Made by a program: the position numbers and the translations under genes. A stretch of DNA of 64,000 nucleotides from Rhizobium rhizogenes NBRC 13257 (GTDB taxonomy: Bacteria; Pseudomonadota; Alphaproteobacteria; Rhizobiales; Rhizobiaceae). The notes under the pieces are model-generated. The model saw nothing but the letters and a program-made list of their open reading frames with translations. It was not told where the DNA came from and searched no databases. Below are positions 55,376 through 63,725 of the stretch, piece after piece; within the stretch, counting starts at the first letter, position 1, and every line of letters starts with the position of its first letter. Location of the stretch: the NCBI RefSeq assembly GCF_000696095.1, contig NZ_BAYX01000008.1, positions 310,001 through 374,000 of the forward strand, read 5' to 3'.

Positions 55376-55403
55376 GAAAAACCCGCCTTTCGGCGGGTTT
55401 TTC
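55376..55403. terminator. Bidirectional intrinsic terminator
   Basis: GAAAAACCCGCC (55376-55387) and GGCGGGTTTTTC (55392-55403) form a perfect 12-bp stem with loop TTTC, between the convergent LOG and EF-hand genes. A and T runs on each arm allow it to work both ways. Confidence 0.92.
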
Positions 55404-55435
55404 AGTTCAATGGTCAATCATACCTGATTGGTCAT

Positions 55436-56071
55436 TTAGAGCAGCGGGCGGTCCGGCATGTCGTCCAGCGAGATCACGCCGTCATGGTTACGGTCCATGC
55501 GGTCGAAGAACTTGTTGGCGGCGTCTTCGGCTTCCTGCTTGCTGATCTGGCCGTTTTCATCCTTGTCGATGCGGTGGAACAGCATCATGCCACGCATCAA
55601 TCCGGCTTCGTGCATGAAGCGGCCGCGATGTCCGTGATGACGCGGGCCGTTGTCACCCTTGTTGTCGTCGTTTTGAGCCTGGTCGCCCTTGGTCTGATCG
55701 TTCTGGGCCTGGTTGTTGGCCTGATCGTCATTGCCCTTGGCGTGTGCGGCCTTCCATTCCTTGATGCGCTCCTGACGATAGGCGCGCACTTCACCGGGGG
55801 TGATTTGGCCATCGTGGTTGGTGTCGATCTGATCGAAGATCTTGTCGACGCCGGCCTTGACTTCATCCTTGGTGACCTTCGTGTCGCCAGGCTGGCCGAA
55901 CTGCTTCAGCATGCGAACATAGACGATTTCCGGCGAAAAGCGCGGACCGTCTCGACCATCCCGGCCATCTCTGCCGTCGTGGCCGCGTTGTGCGGCAAAG
56001 CTGCCCTGCGCGGCAGCGCCGACCAGGAGTGCTGCGGAAAGGCCCGCCAGAAGAAGTTTTTTCCCGTTCAT
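55436..56071 (-). CDS. Exported EF-hand calcium-binding protein
   Basis: The 211-residue protein has a signal peptide (about 1-27, ending 'GSFAAQ'), then a short collagen-like run (RDGRDGRDG), and EF-hand loops 'DTNHDGQITPGE', 'DKDENGQISKQE' and 'DRNHDGVISLDD'. A 45-residue Asn/Gln/Asp/Lys/Gly-rich linker lies between the first and second loops. It should bind calcium in the periplasm or outside the cell. Related EF-hand proteins in rhizobia include the symbiosis protein calsymin, but this one is shorter and different in layout. Its role is unknown. Confidence 0.88.
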   Translation of the reverse strand: MNGKKLLLAGLSAALLVGAAAQGSFAAQRGHDGRDGRDGRDGPRFSPEIVYVRMLKQFGQPGDTKVTKDEVKAGVDKIFDQIDTNHDGQITPGEVRAYRQERIKEWKAAHAKGNDDQANNQAQNDQTKGDQAQNDDNKGDNGPRHHGHRGRFMHEAGLMRGMMLFHRIDKDENGQISKQEAEDAANKFFDRMDRNHDGVISLDDMPDRPLL

Positions 56072-56184
56072 CGTTTTTCCTTTCGTGTCGAGGACTGGTC
56101 AAACGATACGGCTGGCGGTCAGAAACGACCAATTAAACATCTGTAAGGCGGATGAAACTTTCGTAACCCGATCCTAATGAATCC

Positions 56185-56889
56185 TTAAACCAAAGTTTTG
56201 AGGAAGGCCGTGAGGTCGTCGGTCACATAGTCGATATGCTCGTCCTCACCGGTGGTCTTTTCCCACCATTCGACGACGGTGCCCTCGAGGTTCTGCGGCA
56301 CGAGCAGGACCGTCTTCATGCCGAGTGCCTTCGGTACGGTGAGATTGCGCGGAAGATCCTCGAACATGACGGCACGCTTCGTATCCACCCGGTTGAGGCT
56401 CATGAACTTGTCATAGGTGCTGCCGGCCGGTTTCGGCACGTAATCGGCGGCGACGATGTCGAAGATATCGTCGAAGTGATCGAGGATGCCCAGCGCACCG
56501 GCGGTCGCCTGCGCATGGCTGACGCTGCCATTGGTGAAAATGAACTTGCGTCCCGGCAGCGCCTTGATGGCGGCGGCCAGTTCCGGCTGCGGCATCAGCG
56601 CCGAATAGTCGATCGCATGCGCCTTCTCCAGGAAGTCGTTGGGGTCGATGCGATGATGGATCATCAGCCCCTGCAATGTCGTTCCGTGCTCGAGATAATA
56701 CTGCTTTTGCAGCTTGCGCGCCTCGTCCCGCTCCATCTGCAGGAGCGTTGAGACATAGGCCGTCATGTTCTTGTCGATCTGCGCGAACAGATCGACATGA
56801 TGCGGATAGAGCGTATTGTCGAGGTCGAACACCCAGTCACGGATATCGGAGAAATCGGCGGGACTGGGCTGTGTCTTTGTCTGGGTCAT
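56185..56889 (-). CDS. Pyrimidine 5'-nucleotidase, HAD superfamily (SDT1-like)
   Basis: The 234-residue HAD hydrolase has motif I 'DWVFDLDNTLYPHHVDLF' (nucleophile Asp), motif II 'FIFTNGSVSHAQ' and motif III/IV around 'PKPAGSTYDKFM' and 'AVMFEDLPRNL'. This pattern is the pyrimidine 5'-nucleotidase group, which dephosphorylates UMP/CMP and related nucleotides. ATG 56889 has AAGG upstream; in-frame ATGs at 56913 and 56946 are less likely. In related rhizobia it is close to argB; here about 3 kb of other genes lie between. Confidence 0.88.
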   Translation of the reverse strand: MTQTKTQPSPADFSDIRDWVFDLDNTLYPHHVDLFAQIDKNMTAYVSTLLQMERDEARKLQKQYYLEHGTTLQGLMIHHRIDPNDFLEKAHAIDYSALMPQPELAAAIKALPGRKFIFTNGSVSHAQATAGALGILDHFDDIFDIVAADYVPKPAGSTYDKFMSLNRVDTKRAVMFEDLPRNLTVPKALGMKTVLLVPQNLEGTVVEWWEKTTGEDEHIDYVTDDLTAFLKTLV

Positions 56890-57110
56890 GGGTGGCCTTA
56901 TGGCATGCGGCATCGCTCGAGGAAAAGCAAAATATGATTCCGGCATAGAGGGGCAAGATTGCGGACATTGCCGGGCATTCCAATGCAGGCTATGGTTTTG
57001 CAGGTTGATTTTCGGGGCTTTGCGCTAGGTGTCAGGTGGAAGAGGAGCCCCTGTTTCCTGGGTGCAAGGGGCAGGATGTGCCCGATCGGGCTTTTGCGCA
57101 GGGGGATGAG

Positions 57111-57881
57111 ATGAGTCAGGTGGAAAAGGCAGAAGGGTTTGCTCGGTTGCATCGCAAGGGCGATCCACTGGTCCTCTTCAACATATGGGATGCCGGTTCG
57201 GCCAAGGCAGTGACCGAAGCGGGCGCCAAGGCGCTGGCAACGGGAAGCTGGTCGGTCGCGGCGGCCAATGGTTTTGGTGATGGCGAGGCCGTGCCGCTGT
57301 CGCTGCTGGCAGTCATCACCCGCCTAATTTCGGTGACGAGCCCCCTACCGGTCTCCGTCGATTTCGAGGGCGGCTATGCCTTGGAGCCCGATGCTGTCGC
57401 CACCAATGTCGAAAAGATCATGGATCACGGCGCCATCGGCATCAATTTCGAGGATCAGGTGATCGGCGGCCGTGGCGTTCATCCAATCGAGACGCAGGTG
57501 CCCCGCATCCGGGCCATCCGCGAGATGGCCACCCGGCGGGAAATGCCGTTCTTCATCAATGCCCGCACCGATCTGTTTCTACAGGAAAGCGATACCGCGC
57601 ATCACCAGCTGCTGCTCGACGAGGCCTATCGCCGCGCCGATGCCTTTGCCGAAGCCGGCGCTAGCGGCTTCTTCGCGCCGGGCCTTGTCGATGCGGAGCT
57701 GATTGAAGCGCTCTGCGATCGTTCGCCCCTGCCGGTCAACATCATGGTGCGTCCGGCGACCCCTGACAATATCACCATGGCCGGCCTCGGCGTCAGCCGC
57801 ATCAGCTACGGCCCAGCGCCCTACCGCTCGGTGATGGGAATGCTGAAAAGCGAAGCCCAGGCGCTTTATCAGCAGGACTGA
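57111..57881 (+). CDS. Isocitrate lyase/PEP mutase family protein
   Basis: The 256-residue TIM-barrel protein fits the short isocitrate lyase/phosphoenolpyruvate mutase family: 'LVLFNIWDAGSAKAVTEAG', 'LPVSVDFEGGYALEP' (metal Asp), 'AIGINFEDQVIGG' and 'FFINARTDLFL'. The catalytic loop cysteine of true isocitrate and methylisocitrate lyases (KKCGH) is not present, so a lyase or carboxyvinyl-carboxyphosphonate-type reaction on an unknown 2-oxoacid is possible. ATG 57111 follows GGGGGATGAG. It ends one base before the convergent LysR gene's stop. Confidence 0.87.
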   Translation: MSQVEKAEGFARLHRKGDPLVLFNIWDAGSAKAVTEAGAKALATGSWSVAAANGFGDGEAVPLSLLAVITRLISVTSPLPVSVDFEGGYALEPDAVATNVEKIMDHGAIGINFEDQVIGGRGVHPIETQVPRIRAIREMATRREMPFFINARTDLFLQESDTAHHQLLLDEAYRRADAFAEAGASGFFAPGLVDAELIEALCDRSPLPVNIMVRPATPDNITMAGLGVSRISYGPAPYRSVMGMLKSEAQALYQQD

Positions 57882-58778
57882 TCATCCGAGTTCAGCTTTA
57901 GTCGCCAACACGCGCGCAATGAAATTCCGCACGACGGCTGAGCATTCATCGCGGCGTGTTGCGAGCGCCAGCCGCGCCACCGGTCCATCGCCAGAGATGG
58001 GAATATAGCTGACGCCCGGAACCTGGATCTCGGCTACGGCCAATGGCACCACCGAAACGCCGAGTTCCACGGCGATCAGATTGGCGATCGACGTGATCTG
58101 CGGCGCAATCTGCCCCAGGATCGGTTCGAAGCCTGCCCGTCGGCAGGCGGCAATGATCTCGTCGAACAGGCTTGGGCCGGCGGCACGCGGAAAGAGCACA
58201 AACGGCTCGTCGGATAGAGTCGACAGCGGCAGGGTGTCCGCCTCTGCCAGGGGATGGCTGGAGGGCAGGGCGATCACCATGCTTTCCTCGCCAAGTACAT
58301 GCGATCGGAAACCCGGTGGACCGGTCCGACCCGGCCGGATGAAGACGGCATCCAGTTCCTCGGCGTCAAGCCGCTCCAGCAGCCGTGTCGTATGGGCCTC
58401 CTCCAATGTCAGGTCGATTTCTGGATAGGTGCGGCGAAAGCTGCGCACGGAGGACGGCACGATAGGGCTGAAAGCCGCCGAACCGGTAAAGCCCACCCGC
58501 AATCGTCCGAGCTCGCCGCGCGCCGCCCGCAGCGCCAAGGCCTTCGCCTGCCCGGCCCTGGTGAGGATTGCGCGTGCTTCGGGCAGAAAAACCTGTCCCG
58601 CCTCCGTCAGCTCGGCGCCATGCGGCAAGCGGCGAAACAGCGGTGCGCCGATTTCCTCCTCCAGATCGCGGATCTGATTGCTGAGGGGCGGTTGGCCTAT
58701 GCCGATGCGTCGGGCCGCGCGCGTGAAATTAAGTTCCTCGGCGACGGCGAGAAAATATCTGATGTGGCGTAGTTCCAT
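57882..58778 (-). CDS. LysR-family transcriptional regulator
   Basis: The 298-residue regulator has an N-terminal winged helix ('MELRHIRYFLAVAEELNFTR', 'PPLSNQIRDLEEEIGAPLF') and a two-lobed effector domain ('LRVGFTGSAAFSPIVPSSVR'). The N-terminus resembles the BenM/CatM-like subgroup that often responds to aromatic or organic acids, but the ligand is unknown. It is divergent from the SDR gene, so it probably controls it; a T-N11-A site lies between them. The stop abuts that of the PEP-mutase-like gene. Confidence 0.92.
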   Translation of the reverse strand: MELRHIRYFLAVAEELNFTRAARRIGIGQPPLSNQIRDLEEEIGAPLFRRLPHGAELTEAGQVFLPEARAILTRAGQAKALALRAARGELGRLRVGFTGSAAFSPIVPSSVRSFRRTYPEIDLTLEEAHTTRLLERLDAEELDAVFIRPGRTGPPGFRSHVLGEESMVIALPSSHPLAEADTLPLSTLSDEPFVLFPRAAGPSLFDEIIAACRRAGFEPILGQIAPQITSIANLIAVELGVSVVPLAVAEIQVPGVSYIPISGDGPVARLALATRRDECSAVVRNFIARVLATKAELG

Positions 58779-58805
58779 CCTGCTCTCTTCCAGCGGCGTA
58801 AGGCG

Positions 58806-58820
58806 ATATCTTTAGGATAT
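58806..58820. promoter_or_regulatory. LysR-type T-N11-A operator
   Basis: ATATC-TTTAG-GATAT is a perfect inverted repeat holding the LysR-type T-N11-A motif (T58807, A58819). It lies in the divergent region, 28 bases from the lysR start and about 110 bases before the SDR start. Confidence 0.55.
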
Positions 58821-58928
58821 GGATAAAGCCACCGCAATATATTGGACTGTCAGTCACGCCGCGTCCACATAGGCAGCACGCGACCGCTCGGCCAAGCGTC
58901 GAGCGCGCTGACAGCAAGGAGCGTTCCC

Positions 58929-59771
58929 ATGAATTCGATAGAGAGCAAACTTTTCCTGATCACCGGCGTCAGTTCCGGCTTCGGCCGCGCCTTTGCCGAG
59001 GCGGCGCTCGCCGCTGGCCACCGCGTTGCCGGCACAGTCCGCAACGCCTCCGGTCAAGAGCAGTTCGAGGCCCTTGCACCGGGCCGCGCCAAAGCCATCC
59101 TTCTGAATGTCACCGATTTTACCGCGATAGAGCCCGCGATTGCGCGCATCGAAGCTGAACTCGGTCCGATCGACGTGTTGATCAACAATGCCGGCTATGG
59201 TCATGAGGGCACGTTGGAGGAATCGCCACTCGACGAGATGCGGCGCCAGTTCGACGTCAACGTCTTCGGTGCTGTGGCGATGATCAAGGCGGTCCTGCCC
59301 TTCATGCGCCGCCGTCGCGCCGGTCACATCATCAACATCACCTCGATGGGCGGTTTCATCACCATGCCCGGAATCGCGTACTATTGCGGCAGCAAGTTTG
59401 CGCTGGAGGGCATCAGCGAGGTTCTGGCGAAAGAAATGAAGGATTTCGGCATCAAGGTGACGGCTGTCGCACCCGGCTCGTTCCGTACCGATTGGGCCGG
59501 CCGTTCCATGGTCCGCTCCGGCCGCAGCATCGCCGACTATGACGCGCTATTCGATCCGATCCGAAAGGCGCGCGAGGAGAAAAACGGCAATCAGGCGGGC
59601 GACCCGCAAAAGGCAGCCGCAGCCATTTTGGCGCTGGTGGCGTCCGACAATCCGCCCGTTCATCTGCTGCTCGGCACGGACGCGCTGAACCTGGTGCGCG
59701 GGAAAATCGCCGCTCTCAGCGAGGAAATCACCGCCTGGGAAAACCTAACGCGCTCGACCGATTTCGGTTGA
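58929..59771 (+). CDS. Short-chain dehydrogenase/reductase (SDR)
   Basis: The 280-residue classical SDR has the cofactor motif 'FLITGVSSGFGRAFAEAALA' (TGxxxGxG), 'VLINNAGYGHEG' (NNAG), and the active site Ser with 'YYCGSKFALEGISEVLAKEM' (YxxxK). An Arg after the second strand ('GTVRNASGQ') suggests NADP(H). Substrate unknown. ATG 58929 follows AAGGAG at 58917-58922. It is divergent from the LysR gene, which is the probable regulator. Confidence 0.92.
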   Translation: MNSIESKLFLITGVSSGFGRAFAEAALAAGHRVAGTVRNASGQEQFEALAPGRAKAILLNVTDFTAIEPAIARIEAELGPIDVLINNAGYGHEGTLEESPLDEMRRQFDVNVFGAVAMIKAVLPFMRRRRAGHIINITSMGGFITMPGIAYYCGSKFALEGISEVLAKEMKDFGIKVTAVAPGSFRTDWAGRSMVRSGRSIADYDALFDPIRKAREEKNGNQAGDPQKAAAAILALVASDNPPVHLLLGTDALNLVRGKIAALSEEITAWENLTRSTDFG

Positions 59772-59795
59772 ACGCGTCGCCGGCGATAACGGGAA

Positions 59796-59830
59796 AAACG
59801 CACCCTTTCTGCGTGGGGAAAGGTGCGTTT
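59796..59830. terminator. Bidirectional terminator between the SDR gene and argB
   Basis: AAACGCACC-C-TTTC (59796-59809) pairs with GAAAGGTGCGTTT (59818-59830) over 13 pairs with one bulged C, loop of eight bases. It lies between convergent genes, four bases from the argB stop. Confidence 0.8.
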
Positions 59831-59834
59831 CTTA

Positions 59835-60722
59835 TCAGGGAACGATCAGCGTGCCGGCACCGTGTTCAGTGAAGATTTCGAGCAGCACGGAATGGGCGGT
59901 CTTGCCGTTGAGGATGACGACGCCCTGGACGCCGGCCTTGATGGCGTCGATGCAGGTCTCGACCTTCGGGATCATGCCGCCGGAAATCGTGCCGTCGGCG
60001 ATCAGCGCATGCGCCTGGGCGACAGAGAGTTCCTTGATCAGCTGGCCCTGCTTGTCGAGCACGCCCGGAACGTCGGTGAGGAAGAGCAGGCGGGTGGCGC
60101 TGAGCGCACCGGCGATGGCGCCGGCAAAGGTGTCGGCGTTGATGTTGTAGGTGGCGCCGTCGCGGCCGGGGGCGACCGGAGCGATGACCGGGATCATTTC
60201 TGACTTGGCCAGCAGGTCGAGCAGGGTGCGGTCGACTTCGACCACTTCGCCAACGAAGCCGAGATCGAGCACGCGTTCGATATTGGAATCCGGATCCTTG
60301 ATGGTCTTGTGCGCCTTTTCGGCGAAGACCATGTTGCCGTCCTTGCCGCAAAGGCCGATCGCCCATTCGCCGGTCTGGTTGATCAGCGCGACGATTTCCT
60401 TGTTGATCGAGCCGGCGAGCACCATTTCGACGATCTCGACCGTCTTTTGGTCGGTAACGCGCAGTCCGCCTTCGAATTTCGATTCGATGCCCATCTTGGT
60501 CAGCATGGCGCCGATCTGCGGGCCGCCGCCGTGGACGACGATCGGGTTGACGCCCGACTGCTTCAGGAGCGCGATATCGGCCGCAAAAGCCTTGCCGAGC
60601 TCGGCATTGCCCATGGCGTGGCCACCGTATTTCACCACGATGGTCTTGTTTTCATAACGCTGCATGTAGGGCAGGGCCTTGGCAAGCAGGCTGGCCTGGA
60701 GTTCGCTTTGGGCTTCGGACAT
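59835..60722 (-). CDS. argB: Acetylglutamate kinase
   Basis: ArgB phosphorylates N-acetylglutamate, the usual control step of arginine synthesis, which also supplies ornithine for ornithine lipids. The 295-residue amino-acid-kinase protein has 'IVVKYGGHAMGNAELGKAFA', 'IVVHGGGPQIGAMLTKMGI' and 'GRDGATYNINADTFAGAIAG'. The N-terminal helix ('MSEAQSELQASLLAKALPYM') is of the kind found in arginine-inhibited hexameric enzymes. It is divergent from the sigma-factor gene. Confidence 0.96.
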   Translation of the reverse strand: MSEAQSELQASLLAKALPYMQRYENKTIVVKYGGHAMGNAELGKAFAADIALLKQSGVNPIVVHGGGPQIGAMLTKMGIESKFEGGLRVTDQKTVEIVEMVLAGSINKEIVALINQTGEWAIGLCGKDGNMVFAEKAHKTIKDPDSNIERVLDLGFVGEVVEVDRTLLDLLAKSEMIPVIAPVAPGRDGATYNINADTFAGAIAGALSATRLLFLTDVPGVLDKQGQLIKELSVAQAHALIADGTISGGMIPKVETCIDAIKAGVQGVVILNGKTAHSVLLEIFTEHGAGTLIVP

Positions 60723-60888
60723 GGGGCACCCCGTGAAATCATTCGCGGCCTTTTATCTCAAGTTTTTGACAGAGGGAATAATGATGACAAGATTAGTTTC
60801 TATTACGTCACATCGCCTCTGCCATATTTCATTTTTCAAGCGAGCTTGCCGCCCCGCATCTTTCCCTTAAAGATGTGGAGAGGGAGCC

Positions 60889-61443
60889 ATGATCGGGGGG
60901 CGGATGGCGAATGAGGAGATAGAGACACTGATCGGCCGAGTTGCGATGCGCGACCAGAAAGCCTTTGCTGCGCTTTACAGGCGGACCAGTCCGAAACTCT
61001 ATGCCGTCTGTTTGCGTATCCTTCGCAGCAAGACTGATGCAGAGGAGGTTTTGCAGGAGGTCTACGTGAAAATCTGGCAGCGGGCCGAGCGTTTCCGTGC
61101 GTCGGAAGGGCCGGCGATGCCGTGGTTGACGACGATCGCACGCAATCAGTCGATCGATGCCATCCGCGCCCGAAAACCCGTAGCCGACGAAATAGACTCA
61201 GCCTATGATCTTGCCGACACCGAACCCGGTCCGGAGGAGCAGGCAATCGTGAAGGGAGAGGGAAGGCGCATTGACAGGTGCATGGAAGAGTTGGAAGCTG
61301 GTCGGGCTCAAGCTGTTCGTAGCGCCTATGTCGAGGGCCTGAGCTACCAGGAACTTGCCGAGCAATATTCGGTGCCTTTGAATACCATGCGTACCTGGCT
61401 GCGCCGAAGCCTGATCAGACTGAGAGAGTGCTTGGACCGATGA
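60889..61443 (+). CDS. ECF sigma factor (SigK/RpoE-like)
   Basis: The 184-residue extracytoplasmic-function sigma factor has region 2 ('AFAALYRRTSPKLYAVCLRI', 'DAEEVLQEVYVKIWQRAERF', 'PWLTTIARNQSIDAIR') and region 4 ('SYVEGLSYQELAEQYSVPLN'-type helix-turn-helix near residues 145-180). The stop overlaps the next ATG by four bases; that gene is a membrane anti-sigma factor. ATG 60889 has GGAG eight bases upstream; ATG 60904 is an alternative. A small hairpin (CATCTTT/AAAGATG, 60857-60875) lies just before the ribosome-binding site. The inducing signal is unknown. Confidence 0.93.
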   Translation: MIGGRMANEEIETLIGRVAMRDQKAFAALYRRTSPKLYAVCLRILRSKTDAEEVLQEVYVKIWQRAERFRASEGPAMPWLTTIARNQSIDAIRARKPVADEIDSAYDLADTEPGPEEQAIVKGEGRRIDRCMEELEAGRAQAVRSAYVEGLSYQELAEQYSVPLNTMRTWLRRSLIRLRECLDR

Positions 61444-62150
61444 GTTCGTCCGATCAAAGCAAGGGAGGCCGCTCCCGTGATGAAGTCCTGGCCGGAGAAT
61501 ATGTGCTCGGCGTGCTGTCATTGGAGGATCGGCAGAAGGTAGAGCGGCGCATGCGCAGCGACCGTCAGTTCGCAGCGATCGTCAGCCGCTGGGAGCAGAA
61601 TCTTTCAGGGTTCAACGATGATTACGAGATGGTTGCACCGCCGGCCTCGGTATTTCCAAAGGTCGAGAAACGTGTCTTCGGAGAAACTGCGTTCGGCGCC
61701 CATGTCTGGGGCTCGCTGCTGCTCTGGCGCTCGGTCGCTTTCGGCTCGCTGTTTCTCGCGATCGGCGTCCTGATGTTTACCGTCACCAACAACACCTCGC
61801 AGCCATCGCCGGGCAAGCAGCTCAGCGCGTCTCTTGCCGGACAAAACAGCCCCATCAATTTGCTTGCGAATTATGACGCCACCAATGGGCTGTTGAGGGT
61901 AACGCCGGTTGCCGCCGGCCAGCCGCAGGAAAAATCGCTGGAGCTCTGGTTGATTCGCGGCAGCGATCCGGCCGAGGCGCTCGGCATCCTGCCGCAGACC
62001 GGCGAGGGTGAGATCGTTTTGCCGTCGGAGCTTCATAGCAAGCTCACCGAAGGCGCGATCATCGCCGTCAGCGTCGAGCCCTTCGGCGGCTCGCCGACCG
62101 GCAAGCCCACGGGCAACGTCATTGCCTCCGGCACGATCCGCCTGCCCTGA
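61440..62150 (+). CDS. Anti-sigma factor, RskA family
   Basis: The 236-residue membrane protein has an N-terminal cytoplasmic sigma-binding part ('DEVLAGEYVLGVLSLEDRQK', 'RQFAAIVSRWEQNLSGFNDD'), one membrane span (about residues 98-118, 'SLFLAIGVLMFTV') and a periplasmic RskA-C domain ('SLELWLIRGSDPAEALGILP', 'AIIAVSVEPFGGSPTGKPTG'). No zinc-binding HxxxCxxC motif is seen, as in RskA. It should hold the coupled sigma factor at the membrane until regulated proteolysis or redox change frees it. Confidence 0.92.
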   Translation: MSSSDQSKGGRSRDEVLAGEYVLGVLSLEDRQKVERRMRSDRQFAAIVSRWEQNLSGFNDDYEMVAPPASVFPKVEKRVFGETAFGAHVWGSLLLWRSVAFGSLFLAIGVLMFTVTNNTSQPSPGKQLSASLAGQNSPINLLANYDATNGLLRVTPVAAGQPQEKSLELWLIRGSDPAEALGILPQTGEGEIVLPSELHSKLTEGAIIAVSVEPFGGSPTGKPTGNVIASGTIRLP

Positions 62151-62220
62151 GAGCATCTTTCTTCCGAAAAAGAAACTGCGGCTGAAACTCTTCCACCTGT
62201 GCCTCCGTACCTTGCTCTGA

Positions 62221-62236
62221 CCCCGCAAGATCGGGG
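62221..62236 (+). terminator. Short hairpin between the anti-sigma and fasciclin genes
   Basis: CCCCG (62221-62225) and CGGGG (62232-62236) form a 5-bp GC stem with a six-base loop, followed by CAAAAGAGG. It may partly separate the fasciclin gene from the sigma/anti-sigma message. Confidence 0.35.
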
Positions 62237-62259
62237 CAAAAGAGGAAGAGGATAGACCT

Positions 62260-62817
62260 ATGATCAAGACCGTGATTCGCATCGCCGCAGTTGCCGCAAC
62301 GCTCTCGGCCGCGACCGGCCTCGCCTATGCCAAAGACCCGATGGTCGGCGGCGCGCCGATGTTTGCCAGCAAGAACATCATTCAGAATGCAGTGAACTCA
62401 AAGGACCACACGACGCTGGTTGCCGCCGTCAAGGCTGCCGGCCTTGTCGATACGCTGGAGGGCAAGGGTCCGTTCACCGTTTTCGCGCCGACCAACGCCG
62501 CCTTCAAGAAACTGCCACCCGGCACGGTGGAGACGCTGCTGAGGCCGGAGAACAAGGCAACGCTGACGAAGATCCTGACCTGCCATGTCGTGGCCGGTGA
62601 CGACATGGCGGCCACCATCGCGAAGATGGCGACGGGCAATGGCGGCGAATATGACCTGAAGACGGTCGGCGGCTGCGTGATCAAGGCCACGGAAAAAGGC
62701 GGCAAGCTGACGCTGGTCGACGAGGCCGGCGGCACCGCTCATATCACCATCGCCGACGTCAAGCAGTCGAACGGCGTGATCCATGTGGTCGACAAGGTGT
62801 TGTTGCCGAAAATGTAA
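62260..62817 (+). CDS. Exported fasciclin (FAS1) domain protein
   Basis: The 185-residue protein has a signal peptide (about 1-25, ending 'AYAKD') and one FAS1 adhesion domain with 'TLVAAVKAAGLVDTLEGKGP', 'FTVFAPTNAAFKKLPPGTVE' and the closing 'SNGVIHVVDKVLLPKM'. It is probably periplasmic or secreted. It lies 109 bases after the anti-sigma gene and is the likely target of the sigma factor: in mycobacteria SigK/RskA controls the FAS1 proteins MPT70 and MPT83. A terminator follows. Confidence 0.92.
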   Translation: MIKTVIRIAAVAATLSAATGLAYAKDPMVGGAPMFASKNIIQNAVNSKDHTTLVAAVKAAGLVDTLEGKGPFTVFAPTNAAFKKLPPGTVETLLRPENKATLTKILTCHVVAGDDMAATIAKMATGNGGEYDLKTVGGCVIKATEKGGKLTLVDEAGGTAHITIADVKQSNGVIHVVDKVLLPKM

Positions 62818-62834
62818 AGAACGTCGGCAGCAGG

Positions 62835-62877
62835 GCCGCCGTTCCCCGGGGCGTCGGGGGCGGCGGCTTCATTTTGT
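62835..62877 (+). terminator. Terminator after the fasciclin gene
   Basis: GCCGCCG (62835-62841) and CGGCGGC (62861-62867) form a 7-bp stem enclosing further GC pairing, followed by TTCATTTTGTT. It lies 18 bases after the FAS1 stop, between convergent genes. Confidence 0.65.
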
Positions 62878-62890
62878 TCCTGTCAGGTGT

Positions 62891-63550
62891 TCAGAAGGGA
62901 ATGCCGACCGTCAGGCGGATCGCCTGGCGCACTTCCTCCAGGCCATCGCCCTTTTCCGAGGAGGTGGAGAGAATGCCCGGATAGGCGGCGGGACGCTTGC
63001 GGATTTTTTCGGCGGTATCGGCCAGCAGCTTCGGCAGGCCCGCTTCCTTAATCTTGTCGGTCTTGGTCAGCACGATCTGATAGGAAACCGCCGCCTTGTC
63101 GAGCAATGCCAGGACTTCTTCGTCATTCTTCTTGATGCCGTGGCGGCTGTCGATCAGCACGTAGACGCGCTTCAGCGTCGTGCGTCCGCGCAGATAGTCG
63201 AAGACCAGCTTCGTCCAGGCATCCACCTGTTCCTTCGGCGCTTCGGCATAGCCGTAACCGGGCATGTCGACCAGGGCCATCGGCGGCAGGTCGCCGCCTT
63301 CGCCGGAAAAGCCGTCGGGAACGAAGTAGTTGAGTTCCTGCGTGCGGCCCGGTGTGTTTGAGGTGCGCGCCAGACCCTTGTGGCCGACCAGCGCATTGAT
63401 CAGCGACGACTTGCCGACATTCGAGCGTCCGGCGAAGGCCACTTCCAGAGGCCCTTCCGGCGGCAGGAATTTCATCGCCGGCACGCCGCGGATGAAGATC
63501 CACGGGCGGCCGAAAAGCGGCTTGTCGTCTTTTGTCGTCTGTTCTGCCAT
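62891..63550 (-). CDS. engB: Ribosome biogenesis GTPase EngB (YsxC/YihA)
   Basis: EngB is an essential GTPase that helps assemble the large ribosomal subunit. The 219-residue protein has G1 '[18 protein letters not shown]', G2/switch '[15 protein letters not shown]', G3 '[13 protein letters not shown]' and G4 '[11 protein letters not shown]'. In rhizobia it is typically close to argB; here the sigma/anti-sigma/FAS1 cassette lies between the two. It is divergent from the AraC-type gene at the right edge. Confidence 0.96.
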
Positions 63551-63725
63551 GCTGCTTCAGTCTTCCGGTTCAATTGCTGACTGGCTTCGGGGTTTTACCG
63601 CCGAAAGTCAAGTTTTGATCGGTGTGCCCGTCGACGATCTTCTGGCGATGCATTTTGACTGGCACTCGCAAAATCCGCAATTCCTGCGCCGCGCATATGC
63701 GAGAGCCATGCTACTCTTTGGCCTC

